From contig JAGQIK010000706.1 in assembly GCA_020431405.1 (NCBI GenBank), positions 1 to 34,269 on the forward strand: a stretch of 34,269 bases of DNA, read 5' to 3'. Source of the DNA: Myxococcales bacterium (GTDB lineage Bacteria > Myxococcota_A > Polyangia > GCA-2747355). Both the position numbers and the translations under genes were made by a program. The notes beneath the pieces were generated by a model that had not been told where the DNA came from, made no database searches, and saw only the letters and a program-made list of their open reading frames with translations. Positions 17,262 to 24,580 of the stretch are shown here, piece by piece; the first letter of the stretch is position 1; every line of letters begins with the position of its first letter.

Positions 17262-17280
17262 GCAATCTCAGCCGATTTCA
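17262..17280 (-). promoter_or_regulatory. Shared lipoprotein motif, copy B
   Basis: Read on the minus strand: TGAAATCGGCTGAGATTGC, ending 58 bases before the start of propeller lipoprotein 1. It overlaps the stop codon of the TetR gene. It matches copy C at 18 of 19 positions and copy A at 15 of 16. Confidence 0.55.
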
Positions 17281-17862
17281 ACGCGCTACGCAGGCGGTGG
17301 CAGCCACTTTGGCGACGGCAAGCAGCTCGCGGCACGAGGCGCCGTCGATGGCGAGCTGCGACATGCCGCGCATGGTGGTCATCAGGTACTTGGCCACGAC
17401 CCGCGAAGAGGCAGCCAGCGTGGTGTCATGCGTCTTCGCCGCCCGCGCCAGCGCGCGCTCGAGCTGCTGCTCGACGGCCGCTTTGACCTCGAGCGTGATC
17501 GCGGCCGCGCGCGAGTGGCGCGCGCCAGGGGCGCCGCCGCTCTGCATGATCGCGCAACCTGGGGGGAGATTGGGCGAGGTGTAAGCGCGCGCGGCGCCGC
17601 GCAGCACCTCGAGCACCAGCGGCTCGACGTCGAGATCGAGCTCTGCGGCGGCGAGAAAGCCCGTGTATTGCGCGACGTAGCGCTCGATGGCGAGCCGGAA
17701 GAGCGACTCCTTGTTGCCGAAGGCGTTGTAGATGCTCGACGGTCCGCCTTCGAGCGCCGCCGACAGATCGGCGATCGACGTCTGCTCGTAGCCTTTCTCC
17801 CAGAAGACCTTGAGGGCGCGGTCGATCGCCTGATCTCGCGGGATTGTGCGCGGCCTACCCAT
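17278..17862 (-). CDS. TetR/AcrR family regulator
   Basis: A 194-residue protein of usual TetR length. The N-terminal helix-turn-helix is clear: GRPRTIPRDQAIDRALKVFW, then EKGYEQTSIADLSAAL and SSIYNAFGNKESLF (residues 2-55). The C-terminal part is an all-helical ligand-binding domain and contains CAIMQSGGAPGARHSRAAAI; it fits the AcrR/CopR-type subgroup. It starts at ATG 17862, directly abutting an operator-like sequence, with a GATAAT -10-like box so close that the mRNA may be leaderless. It is divergent from the hydrolase gene, and matching sites lie before both genes, which implies that it represses itself and the hydrolase. Propeller lipoprotein 1 lies 74 bases downstream on the same strand. 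Confidence 0.9.
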   Translation of the reverse strand: MGRPRTIPRDQAIDRALKVFWEKGYEQTSIADLSAALEGGPSSIYNAFGNKESLFRLAIERYVAQYTGFLAAAELDLDVEPLVLEVLRGAARAYTSPNLPPGCAIMQSGGAPGARHSRAAAITLEVKAAVEQQLERALARAAKTHDTTLAASSRVVAKYLMTTMRGMSQLAIDGASCRELLAVAKVAATACVAR

Positions 17863-17883
17863 GTTTTGAAATTATCACTCCAA
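17863..17883 (-). promoter_or_regulatory. TetR operator copy 1, overlapping its own promoter
   Basis: Read on the minus strand as TTGGAGTGATAA followed by TTTCAAAAC, directly before the TetR ATG. It aligns with copy 2 (17920-17940) at 15 of 21 positions. GATAAT at 17872-17877 is a candidate -10, with TTGTCG 15 bases upstream as -35. A transcript from it would begin at about the ATG. Confidence 0.55.
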
Positions 17884-17919
17884 AAAAACCTCGACAAGGG
17901 GTCGGCCGCCCGCTACTTA

Positions 17920-17940
17920 TTGAAGCGTTCACTTCAAAAC
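17920..17940 (+). promoter_or_regulatory. TetR operator copy 2, before the hydrolase gene
   Basis: TTGAAG-cgttca-CTTCAA (17920-17937) is a perfect 6-bp-arm palindrome followed by AAC. It sits just after a weak promoter candidate (TCGACA 17891-17896, 17-base spacer, TACTTA 17914-17919). A repressor bound here would block the hydrolase gene. Confidence 0.6.
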
Positions 17941-17971
17941 GTCGCGCTCATGCCGATGAAGGAGATGCGAG

Positions 17972-18586
17972 ATGACCAAACCCATCGACTGGAAACGCTC
18001 TGCGCTGCTGATCGTCGACCCGCAGCTCGACCTGCTCGCTCCGAAAGGTGCCTTCTGGGACCTGGTAGGTGCCGAGGTGGAGCGCCTCGAGATCGTCGAC
18101 AAGCTCGTCTCGCTGCGCAGCGAGGCCGAGCGCGCCGGTGCGCCGGTGCTCTATGCCTGGATCCGGCTCACCGAGGAGGACCACCGCAAGATCACGCCGC
18201 GCAACGCGCTGCAGCAGCTGATGATCGAGCGCAAGATGGGGCTGCCCGACGGCGGCGGCCGCTTCCACCCGCGCCTCGAGCCGGGACCGGACACGATCGT
18301 GCTCGAGCCGCGCAAGGGCCCCTCGCCGGCAAACACCGACCTCTACAAGCAGCTGCGCCAGCGCGGCATCGAGACGGTGGTCGTCGCCGGTATGGTCGCC
18401 AACCTCTGCGTCGAAGCGCACGTGCGCGAGGGCGTCGAAGCGGGCTTCAACGTCGTGGTCGTGAGCGACGCCATCGGCACCACCGACGACAAGACGCTCG
18501 AGAGCACGCTGGCCAACTTCGGCTTGCTCGCCAGCGGCGTGAGCAGCACGCGCGACGTGATCGAGTCGCTGCGCGCCCGAGGCTAG
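17972..18586 (+). CDS. Isochorismatase-family cysteine hydrolase
   Basis: A 204-residue protein of normal family length. The start ATG 17972 has AAGGAGA six bases upstream. The catalytic triad is recognisable: Asp16 in ALLIVDPQLDLL, Lys115 in LEPRKGPSPANTDL, and the nucleophile Cys146 in VVVAGMVANLCVEAHVREG. VVSDAIGTTDD follows, as usual in the family. Members hydrolyse isochorismate, nicotinamide, N-carbamoyl compounds or similar amides and ethers; the sequence does not choose among them. It is probably controlled by the divergent TetR gene. Its TAG stop lies in CTAG (18583-18586), which also holds the stop of the convergent oxidoreductase gene. Confidence 0.9.
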   Translation: MTKPIDWKRSALLIVDPQLDLLAPKGAFWDLVGAEVERLEIVDKLVSLRSEAERAGAPVLYAWIRLTEEDHRKITPRNALQQLMIERKMGLPDGGGRFHPRLEPGPDTIVLEPRKGPSPANTDLYKQLRQRGIETVVVAGMVANLCVEAHVREGVEAGFNVVVVSDAIGTTDDKTLESTLANFGLLASGVSSTRDVIESLRARG

Positions 18587-19557
18587 TCTCGGACGACGTC
18601 GACGACGATCTTGCCCATGCTGCCGCCCGCGATGAGCAAGCGCAGCGCCTCGTCGGCCTGCGAGAGCGGGAAGCGGTGGCCGATGTGCGGCACCAGGTGG
18701 CCATCGCGGCAGAGATCGAGCAGCGTCTCGATGTCTGTGGCGCGCTGCTCGTGCAGCAGCAGACCCATCTGGCGCGAGCCGAGGCACGAGAGCAGCGCGC
18801 CGACGGTCACCGTCTGCAGCAAGCGCGGCACACTGCCGCCGACCATCACGTAGCGGCCGCGCGGCGCGAGCGCCCGGCGGTAGTCGAAGATCGAGCGGTG
18901 GGCGACGAAGTCGACGATGAGATCGAAGCGCGCGCCGCCGGCGGTGAAGTCGTCCTTTAGATAGTCGACCACGTGGTCGGCCCCGAGGGCGACCATCAGC
19001 TCGGCCTTGTCCGCGCGGTCGATGGCCGTGACCTGCGCGCCCGCGCGCTTGGCGAGCTGGATTGCGAAGCTGCCCGAGCCGCCGCCGGCGCCGTTGATCG
19101 CCACGCGCTGACCCGCCTCGAGCGCTCCTTTGCGCGTCAGCGCCTGCAGCGCGACGACGCCTGCTTGCGGCAAGCACGCGGCGTCGTCGAAGGGCACGTC
19201 GTCGGGCTTGCGCACCCACGACGACGCGGGCGCACAAACCTGCTCGGCGAGGCCGCCCCAGCCGCGCGCCATCAAGTCTGCCAGCACCGCGTCGCCCGGG
19301 CGCAGCGTTGTCACGTCGCGCCCCACCGCCTCGACGACACCGGCGATGTCCGAGCCGAGGATCGACGCGCGCGGCCGAAACGGGGCGTTGATGCGAATGT
19401 ACGCCGGCTTTCCGCGCAGAAACTCCATGTCCGACGCGTTGAGCGACGTCGCGTGAACGCGCACGCGCACTTCGTCGCGTGCGGGCTGCGGCACGGGTAG
19501 ATCGCGCAGGCGCATCACGTCGGGCTCCCCGTATCGCTCGAAGGTCCAGGCTCTCAT
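18583..19557 (-). CDS. Quinone-oxidoreductase-like MDR family enzyme
   Basis: A 324-residue NAD(P)-dependent reductase of the zinc-free medium-chain type. The frame is open well upstream, but ATG 19557 is chosen because MRAWTFERYGEPDVMRL is the canonical N-terminus. Family blocks are LNASDMEFLRG, ILGSDIAGVVEAVG, LRPGDAV, the cofactor loop INGAGGGSGSFAIQLAK (154-170, Ser where Val is usual) and GADHVVDY. Zinc-ligand cysteines of alcohol dehydrogenases are missing. Enzymes of this group reduce quinones, enones or aldehydes, often in stress or detoxification. It converges with the hydrolase gene and the stops overlap. The second propeller lipoprotein lies 68 bases upstream on the same strand, so co-transcription with it is possible. 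Confidence 0.9.
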   Translation of the reverse strand: MRAWTFERYGEPDVMRLRDLPVPQPARDEVRVRVHATSLNASDMEFLRGKPAYIRINAPFRPRASILGSDIAGVVEAVGRDVTTLRPGDAVLADLMARGWGGLAEQVCAPASSWVRKPDDVPFDDAACLPQAGVVALQALTRKGALEAGQRVAINGAGGGSGSFAIQLAKRAGAQVTAIDRADKAELMVALGADHVVDYLKDDFTAGGARFDLIVDFVAHRSIFDYRRALAPRGRYVMVGGSVPRLLQTVTVGALLSCLGSRQMGLLLHEQRATDIETLLDLCRDGHLVPHIGHRFPLSQADEALRLLIAGGSMGKIVVDVVRD

Positions 19558-19625
19558 GGCCTCACGAGAGCCCCCGTTGCAGGACGCTGTCAATGACAGC
19601 GGTGCGGAAACAAGCGCGGGGGTCG

Positions 19626-22418
19626 CTACGGCGCCCGCCTGAGGATCAGCTCGTTTTCGCCGACGGCGTAGCCGCCGCTGATGCCGAGCAGGCCGCGGCA
19701 GCGCAGCGCGCCAGCCTCGCGCAGGTCGGCGCGCGCGGGCTGCCAGGCGCTGCCGTCGTAGTGGTGCATGACGGTGCCTGGCGGGGCGCTCTGCCGCTCG
19801 CCGATGACGGTCAGGTCGCTGGCGCTGGTGCCCCACAGTCGCGTCAGCCGGTAGCCGCTCGGGTTGTAGAACGGCACGAAGGTCGACCCGCTGAGGCGAT
19901 AGATGCCGCTCGACAGATCGGTAGCGTAGACGTCGCTTTGCGAGAGGCCCCAGACGGTGTGGTAGCGGAGGCCGGGCAGCGCGCTCTTGGTCCACTGCGT
20001 GCCGTCGAAGTGCAGCAGGTCGGTCTGGCCCGTGGCGTAGATGTCGCTCGGCGAGCTGCCCCACAGCGAGATCAGAAAGTCGCTCGAGCTGCTGGCCATC
20101 GGCATGAAGCCGCTGCCGCTTCTGCCGCGCAGCACGGTGCCGCCCGGTCCGACGGCGAGCACGTTGTTCTTCGAGGTGCCCCACACCTGCTGCAAGAACG
20201 CTGTCGTGCCCGAGGCCAGCGCCGACCACTGCGTGCCGTCGTAGTGGATGATCCGACCGTCCTCGCCCACCGCGTAGACGTCGCTGGGCGAGCTTCCCCA
20301 CACGCTGCTCAGTGTGCCGCCGGCGGGGTTGTTCATGGGCGACCACGCCGTGCCATCAAAGCGCAGCACGCGCGCCGCCTCGCCGACGGCGAACGCCTCG
20401 CCCGAAGCGCCGACCCACACCGACGTGAGCCAGTTGGTGGTCTGCGCGGCGGTGGGCACGAAGCCGCTGCCGCTGTCGTGCAGCAGCGCGCCGCCGTCCC
20501 CTGCGATGAACACGTGCCCGGCGCTGGCCCATACGCCGTGCTGTTTGATCGCTGTCGTGCTCTCGCGCCAGCTCTGGCCGTCGTAGCGCAGCACGCGGCC
20601 GAAGAGGCCGACGGCGACGATCTCGTTCGCCGACGCGCCGCTGATGTCCTGAAACGAGGCGACGGAGGTGGTGCTGACGGCGCTCCAGCTGCTGCCGTCG
20701 AAGTGAAGCAGCGTGCCCAGCGCGCCGACCACGTAGACGTTGCTCGGCGAGCTGCCCCACACGCCGGCGAGGTTTCGCAGCGTGCCGGAGCTCATCGCCT
20801 GCCACTGCGTGCCGTCGAAACGGTAGATCTTGCCCAGATCGCCGCTGGCGAAGGCGACGCTGTCGCTGGCGGCCCAGACGTTGATCAGCGCCGGGCTGCC
20901 GAGCGACACGTTCGTCCAGCTCTGGCCGTCGTAACGCATCGCCAAGCCGCTCTGCCCGACGGCGAAGACGCGCGCGCTGGCGCCGTAGACCGAGTAGATC
21001 GCCTTGCTGGTGCCCGATGTCATCGGCGACCAGCGCACGCCGTCGTAGTGCAGGATCGTGCCGGCAGCGCCGACGGCGTAGATGTCACTCGCCGATCGGC
21101 CCCACACGCCGAAGAGGTCGTTGCTGGTGCCCGAGCTCATCGGCGTCCAGCGGCGTCCATCAAAGCGCAGCACCGCGCCGCCTTCGCCAACGGCGTAGAC
21201 CTCATCGGGCGCGGCGCCCCAGATGGCGTACATGTTTTCGGACCGCGCGGTGAAGCCGCCTTGGCCGTGCACGATCTTCCAGGCGCACTTGCCGCAGTCT
21301 TCGGGGCAGGTGGCGCACGACTCGACGCGCGTGACGTCGCAGACACCCGCGCTCTGACAGACGCCGTCGCCGCACATCGAGGGGGTGGTCCAGACCGCGT
21401 CGCAGACGGGGCTACCGCTGTGCGTGACGGCGCAGTCTGCGGGGCAGCTGGCGGGCGTCTCGCCAAAGTCGCAGCTTTGATTCCCGCAGGTTCCACCGCA
21501 AACGGCCGCGATGCGGGAGAATGCATACCTGCCGTCTGTTCGAAAGCCGCGGTCGCAGCGCTGGCCGACCGCACAGTTGGCCGTGCAGCAGGGCAGGATC
21601 TCGTTGGCCTTCCAGCCGAAGACGGCCTCGGCGATGGCGTTGGACAGGCACGAGCCGCCGGTGAGCTGACCGCAGGCCTTGCCCGCCGGTACGCCGGCGC
21701 TGAGCGTGTCGACGCACGATTGACCGGCGGCGCAGTGACACGCGGTGCCCTGACAGCTCTTGCCGCCGCAGATCGCTTGCGACGTCTTGGACGCGCGGTC
21801 GTAGCAGACAAAGCCGGTGGCCGCGCCGTAGGCGGCTTTGCCGGCGTGGCACGAGGCGTCGCCGCAGCAATACGTTGGCGCGTCGGCGGGGCAGCGGGCG
21901 CCATAGATCGTCGACGCGCCAGCCGGCGCGGGCAGCCACGGGTCTTCGAGGTCGCGCACGCAGCGCTTGCCCACGCCTGCGATTGTCATGCAGCAGTGCG
22001 CGGGGCCGCAGTCGCACGCGTCGTTGCAGGCGAAGCTGGGGTCCTTGCCGCAGCGGTCGCGCGCACCGCTGGGCGTGACGCACCAGTGGCCGGGCGGACA
22101 GCCCGGCTTGCCGTGGTGGAAGATCTTGAACAGCGGGTCGGAGACGCAGGCGCCGCGGTAGCAGTAGTCACCCTGCGGGCAGTCGTGGTGTGCCGTGCAG
22201 GCGGGTCCGCCGTCGCCGTCGTGGCGTGCGAGGTCGGCGGGCGTCGCGTCGCGGGGGCCATCGGGCGCGGCCTCGACGCCGCGGTCCGCTCGGTGTTCGC
22301 CGGCGGCGTCGGCGGGCTTGTTGTCGCCGCTGCCACACCCGCTCAACACCAGCACGACGAGCAAGATCAACGTCGATCGCGCGCTCGAGCCTCGGGTGAT
22401 CGCTTCGCGTGTTTCCAT
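19626..22418 (-). CDS. Propeller-repeat lipoprotein, paralogue 2
   Basis: A 930-residue paralogue of the protein at 14387-17203. The start is ATG 22418 with only a weak ribosome-binding site. The signal peptide ends LVLSGC with Cys28 as lipid anchor. The Cys-rich region is nearly the same as in paralogue 1 (for example HDCPQGDYCYRGACVSDPLF and KACGQLTGGSCLSNAIAEAV), as are the roughly 14 C-terminal blade repeats. Divergence is greatest in the Asp-rich spacer after the lipobox and in blades 3, 6, 7 and 10. In blade 10 the DG turn is replaced by RGRSGSG. The upstream motif is shared too, so the duplication included the control region. Probably a surface protein with a ligand different from that of its twin. 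Confidence 0.85.
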   Translation of the reverse strand: METREAITRGSSARSTLILLVVLVLSGCGSGDNKPADAAGEHRADRGVEAAPDGPRDATPADLARHDGDGGPACTAHHDCPQGDYCYRGACVSDPLFKIFHHGKPGCPPGHWCVTPSGARDRCGKDPSFACNDACDCGPAHCCMTIAGVGKRCVRDLEDPWLPAPAGASTIYGARCPADAPTYCCGDASCHAGKAAYGAATGFVCYDRASKTSQAICGGKSCQGTACHCAAGQSCVDTLSAGVPAGKACGQLTGGSCLSNAIAEAVFGWKANEILPCCTANCAVGQRCDRGFRTDGRYAFSRIAAVCGGTCGNQSCDFGETPASCPADCAVTHSGSPVCDAVWTTPSMCGDGVCQSAGVCDVTRVESCATCPEDCGKCAWKIVHGQGGFTARSENMYAIWGAAPDEVYAVGEGGAVLRFDGRRWTPMSSGTSNDLFGVWGRSASDIYAVGAAGTILHYDGVRWSPMTSGTSKAIYSVYGASARVFAVGQSGLAMRYDGQSWTNVSLGSPALINVWAASDSVAFASGDLGKIYRFDGTQWQAMSSGTLRNLAGVWGSSPSNVYVVGALGTLLHFDGSSWSAVSTTSVASFQDISGASANEIVAVGLFGRVLRYDGQSWRESTTAIKQHGVWASAGHVFIAGDGGALLHDSGSGFVPTAAQTTNWLTSVWVGASGEAFAVGEAARVLRFDGTAWSPMNNPAGGTLSSVWGSSPSDVYAVGEDGRIIHYDGTQWSALASGTTAFLQQVWGTSKNNVLAVGPGGTVLRGRSGSGFMPMASSSSDFLISLWGSSPSDIYATGQTDLLHFDGTQWTKSALPGLRYHTVWGLSQSDVYATDLSSGIYRLSGSTFVPFYNPSGYRLTRLWGTSASDLTVIGERQSAPPGTVMHHYDGSAWQPARADLREAGALRCRGLLGISGGYAVGENELILRRAP

Positions 22419-22457
22419 CGCTTCGAGAAAAACGATCGTCGCCGCGCACGCGCCGCA

Positions 22458-22476
22458 GCAATCTCAGACGATTTCA
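22458..22476 (-). promoter_or_regulatory. Shared lipoprotein motif, copy C
   Basis: Read on the minus strand: TGAAATCGTCTGAGATTGC, ending 39 bases before the ATG of propeller lipoprotein 2. It differs from copy B at one position. It lies in the 114-bp divergent region shared with the unknown lipoprotein at 22533, so it could act on both genes. Confidence 0.55.
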
Positions 22477-22532
22477 GTGGCCGGGCGCACGACGCGCAGA
22501 CGTTTTGCGCCCGCCCGAACGTACGATGATGT

Positions 22533-23639
22533 ATGCGCTGGCTCACGCGTAGCATCTGTGCCGCTGTCGTCGCGGTGACGCTCGCCTCGTGCCCGCCAGC
22601 ATCCAAGCGCGCGCGCCGCGCCGATTCCGCCGCCGCTGCCGCTGCGCCCGCGACATCCGCGCCGACGACGAAAAAGGCCGCATCGCCTGCCCGCCCGCGC
22701 GACTTGGCCCGCGACGTGGCACGCACAGCGCGCCCCGTGGTCAGCCCCGAGATCGCCGCCAGCGCGGGTAGGACCGCGACGGTGTGGATCGACCAAGGCG
22801 TCGGATGGCTCGTCGTCGACGGCGCCAGCGCGGCGCGCCGCGTGCACGAGGCGGGCGAGCGCGACCTGCAGCGCGTCGAGGTCTTCCCCGCGCCGGGCGG
22901 GTTCATCGCGGTTTGGTCGCGCGCCGGCGAAGCCAAAGACGAGGCCACTGTGGTCACTCGCGCGCGGCTGTTCGATCTGGCCGGTGTGCCGCGCGAGGCG
23001 CCGCGGCTGGTGCGGCGTGGTCGCGCGGCCCGCACGCGCCGCGTTGCCGCCGACGCGCACGCGCTCTACCTGTTCAACACCTACGCCACGCGCCGCGCAG
23101 GCCTGCCCTCGCAGCTTCTGCGTGTCCCGCTGGTGCCGGGCGGCAAGGTTGACGCCGTGGCGCTCGAGGGTGTCGGGCGCGTGGTCGGCTACAGCACGGC
23201 CACCGCGCTAGGCATGGGATCGAGCACGCACGGCGTCGAGCTGTTCTACGACTATCCGGGTGCCAGCGGTGTGTTGTGGACGCGCTTTTCCAGCGCGGGC
23301 AAGCCCACCGCGACGCTGGCGGTCTTTCATCAGCAGGTAGCGGGCCGCGAGCCGCACCGTGCCGTGTGGCACGCTGGCGCCCTGATTCAGGCGGCTGCCG
23401 ATCTGCCGCGCGACGACGAGTGGGGCGTACGCCTGATGCGCCGGCGCCTCGACCGAAAGCCCACCTATCGGCTCGTCGTGCGTGGGCAGAAGCACGTCGA
23501 GCAGGTGCGCTTCGCCGTGCTGCGCCTCGATGACCCGACCTCGCCCATCGCGCTCTTGTGGCAGTGCAAGCCACCCAAAGCCGCGGCGGCGAAGGCCTTC
23601 GCGCTGCGCCGCCTCGATGTGCCCTCGCCCTTCAGGTGA
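22533..23639 (+). CDS. Lipoprotein of unknown function
   Basis: A 368-residue protein from ATG 22533, with no clear ribosome-binding site. The N-terminus MRWLTRSICAAVVAVTLASC is a signal peptide with an LASC lipobox (Cys20), followed by a basic then Ala/Pro/Thr-rich linker to about residue 70. The rest is beta-rich, with spaced segments such as GRTATVWIDQGVGWLVVDGA, GGFIAVWSR, HALYLFNTY, GVELFYDYPG and HRAVWHAGALIQAA. This could be a propeller with degenerate blades, but I do not recognise a family. It is divergent from propeller lipoprotein 2 and converges with the PAP2-like gene. Its role is unknown; a cell-envelope location is likely. Confidence 0.75.
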   Translation: MRWLTRSICAAVVAVTLASCPPASKRARRADSAAAAAAPATSAPTTKKAASPARPRDLARDVARTARPVVSPEIAASAGRTATVWIDQGVGWLVVDGASAARRVHEAGERDLQRVEVFPAPGGFIAVWSRAGEAKDEATVVTRARLFDLAGVPREAPRLVRRGRAARTRRVAADAHALYLFNTYATRRAGLPSQLLRVPLVPGGKVDAVALEGVGRVVGYSTATALGMGSSTHGVELFYDYPGASGVLWTRFSSAGKPTATLAVFHQQVAGREPHRAVWHAGALIQAAADLPRDDEWGVRLMRRRLDRKPTYRLVVRGQKHVEQVRFAVLRLDDPTSPIALLWQCKPPKAAAAKAFALRRLDVPSPFR

Positions 23640-23650
23640 GCGGCGACAGC

Positions 23651-23665
23651 GCCTGCCGTTCAGGC
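23651..23665. terminator. Small hairpin between convergent genes
   Basis: GCCTG-ccgtt-CAGGC lies in the 32-base gap between the stop codons of the lipoprotein and PAP2-like genes. The stem is short and no T tract follows on either strand, so termination is only a possibility. Confidence 0.25.
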
Positions 23666-23671
23666 TGATCG

Positions 23672-24580
23672 CTAGGGCCACTCGCGCTTGGCCGCGACCT
23701 TGGCCACGCCGCGCGCGACGAGCGCGAGGGCCAAGCCGAAGACGACGTCGACGGCGTAGTGCCAGCGCAGAAACATCGTCGAGACGATGATGTTGCCGGC
23801 GGCGAAGAGCTCGATGGGCCAGGTGCGGCGGCGATGCGCGATGGCGTGCAGCGCGAAGTAGGTCGGGAAGGCGGTGTGCAGCGAAGGAAAGACGTCGAGC
23901 TGCGCGCCGGCCGAGCTCACCGTGCTCTGTACGATCGACCACCACAGGCCACCCGAGAGCGGCGTGTCGAAGCTCGCGGTGGCGTAGGGGCCGAGGGCAG
24001 GGACCAGCGTGTAGCCGATGTGACCGAGCGCCGAGACGACCATCGCGCCGGTGAGCAGCTCGCGCGCCGCCGGCGTGGTGCGCGCCAGCGCAGGAAAGAG
24101 GTTGAGCGCGAGGATAATGAAGTAGCTGAAGTAGAAGAACGAGAGCCACTCGACGAGCGCGGTGTTGCCGGCGAGATGTTGCCAGGCGAGGGCAGGCGTC
24201 GCGCCGAGCAGGGCGTTGTCGGCGGCGAGCAGCGCGCCGTCACGCAGCGTCGGTCCCAGCGCGGGCAGCACGGTGCGCAGCGAGATGTACGACAGCACCA
24301 TCGGCACGAACAGACCGGCGCGGTAGAGCAGGCTGCGCTGGCGCGCCGAGGTGACCGCGCCGCCGCGCGCGACGAAGATCGCCGTCGCGGCCACGGCCAG
24401 CAGCGAGGTCGTCCACGCCATCGCCAGCGGCCACGACTCGCCGCGCGGCGAGAGCGCGACGCGCAGCAGCATGTAGCTGTGATAGCCGAGACACAGCACG
24501 TCGAGCAGCGCCAGGCGGCTGCGCGTCGAGCGGGCGGCGTCGACCGCCAGAGAATCGAAAGACTGTGCGTGCTGCCACAT
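23672..24580 (-). CDS. PAP2-superfamily membrane enzyme, Aur1 / IPC-synthase-like
   Basis: A 302-residue polytopic membrane protein. ATG 24580 is preferred (GGGAG ten bases upstream); GTG 24625 would add 15 polar residues and lacks a ribosome-binding site. There are about six hydrophobic segments. The C-terminal half has the PAP2_3/Aur1 signature: GHIGYTLVPALGPY, then FPSLHTAFP with catalytic His235, then RWHYAVDVVFG with Arg272, His274 and Asp278. All catalytic residues are present. Family members transfer a phospho-head group from a phospholipid to ceramide or diacylglycerol, or hydrolyse lipid phosphates. Myxobacteria make sphingolipids, so a ceramide phosphotransferase is plausible but unproven. 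Confidence 0.82.
   Translation of the reverse strand: MWQHAQSFDSLAVDAARSTRSRLALLDVLCLGYHSYMLLRVALSPRGESWPLAMAWTTSLLAVAATAIFVARGGAVTSARQRSLLYRAGLFVPMVLSYISLRTVLPALGPTLRDGALLAADNALLGATPALAWQHLAGNTALVEWLSFFYFSYFIILALNLFPALARTTPAARELLTGAMVVSALGHIGYTLVPALGPYATASFDTPLSGGLWWSIVQSTVSSAGAQLDVFPSLHTAFPTYFALHAIAHRRRTWPIELFAAGNIIVSTMFLRWHYAVDVVFGLALALVARGVAKVAAKREWP

Noticed and set aside
17262-17280. The shared lipoprotein motif as a sigma-54 promoter
   Set aside because: The GG and GC elements are two bases too close for -24/-12 spacing, and copy C lacks the GG.
17204-19625. The TetR/hydrolase/reductase module as a mobile element
   Set aside because: No transposase, integrase, target-site duplication or terminal inverted repeat could be seen at its edges.
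19558-20346. An N-terminal extension of the MDR reductase in the same open frame
   Set aside because: The extension is an out-of-frame shadow of propeller lipoprotein 2; the canonical MDR N-terminus begins at ATG 19557.
19479-22529. A 1016-codon plus-strand open frame opposite propeller lipoprotein 2
   Set aside because: It is an antisense shadow made of Ala, Arg, Val and Gly; the minus strand encodes a lipoprotein with a signal peptide and a paralogue.
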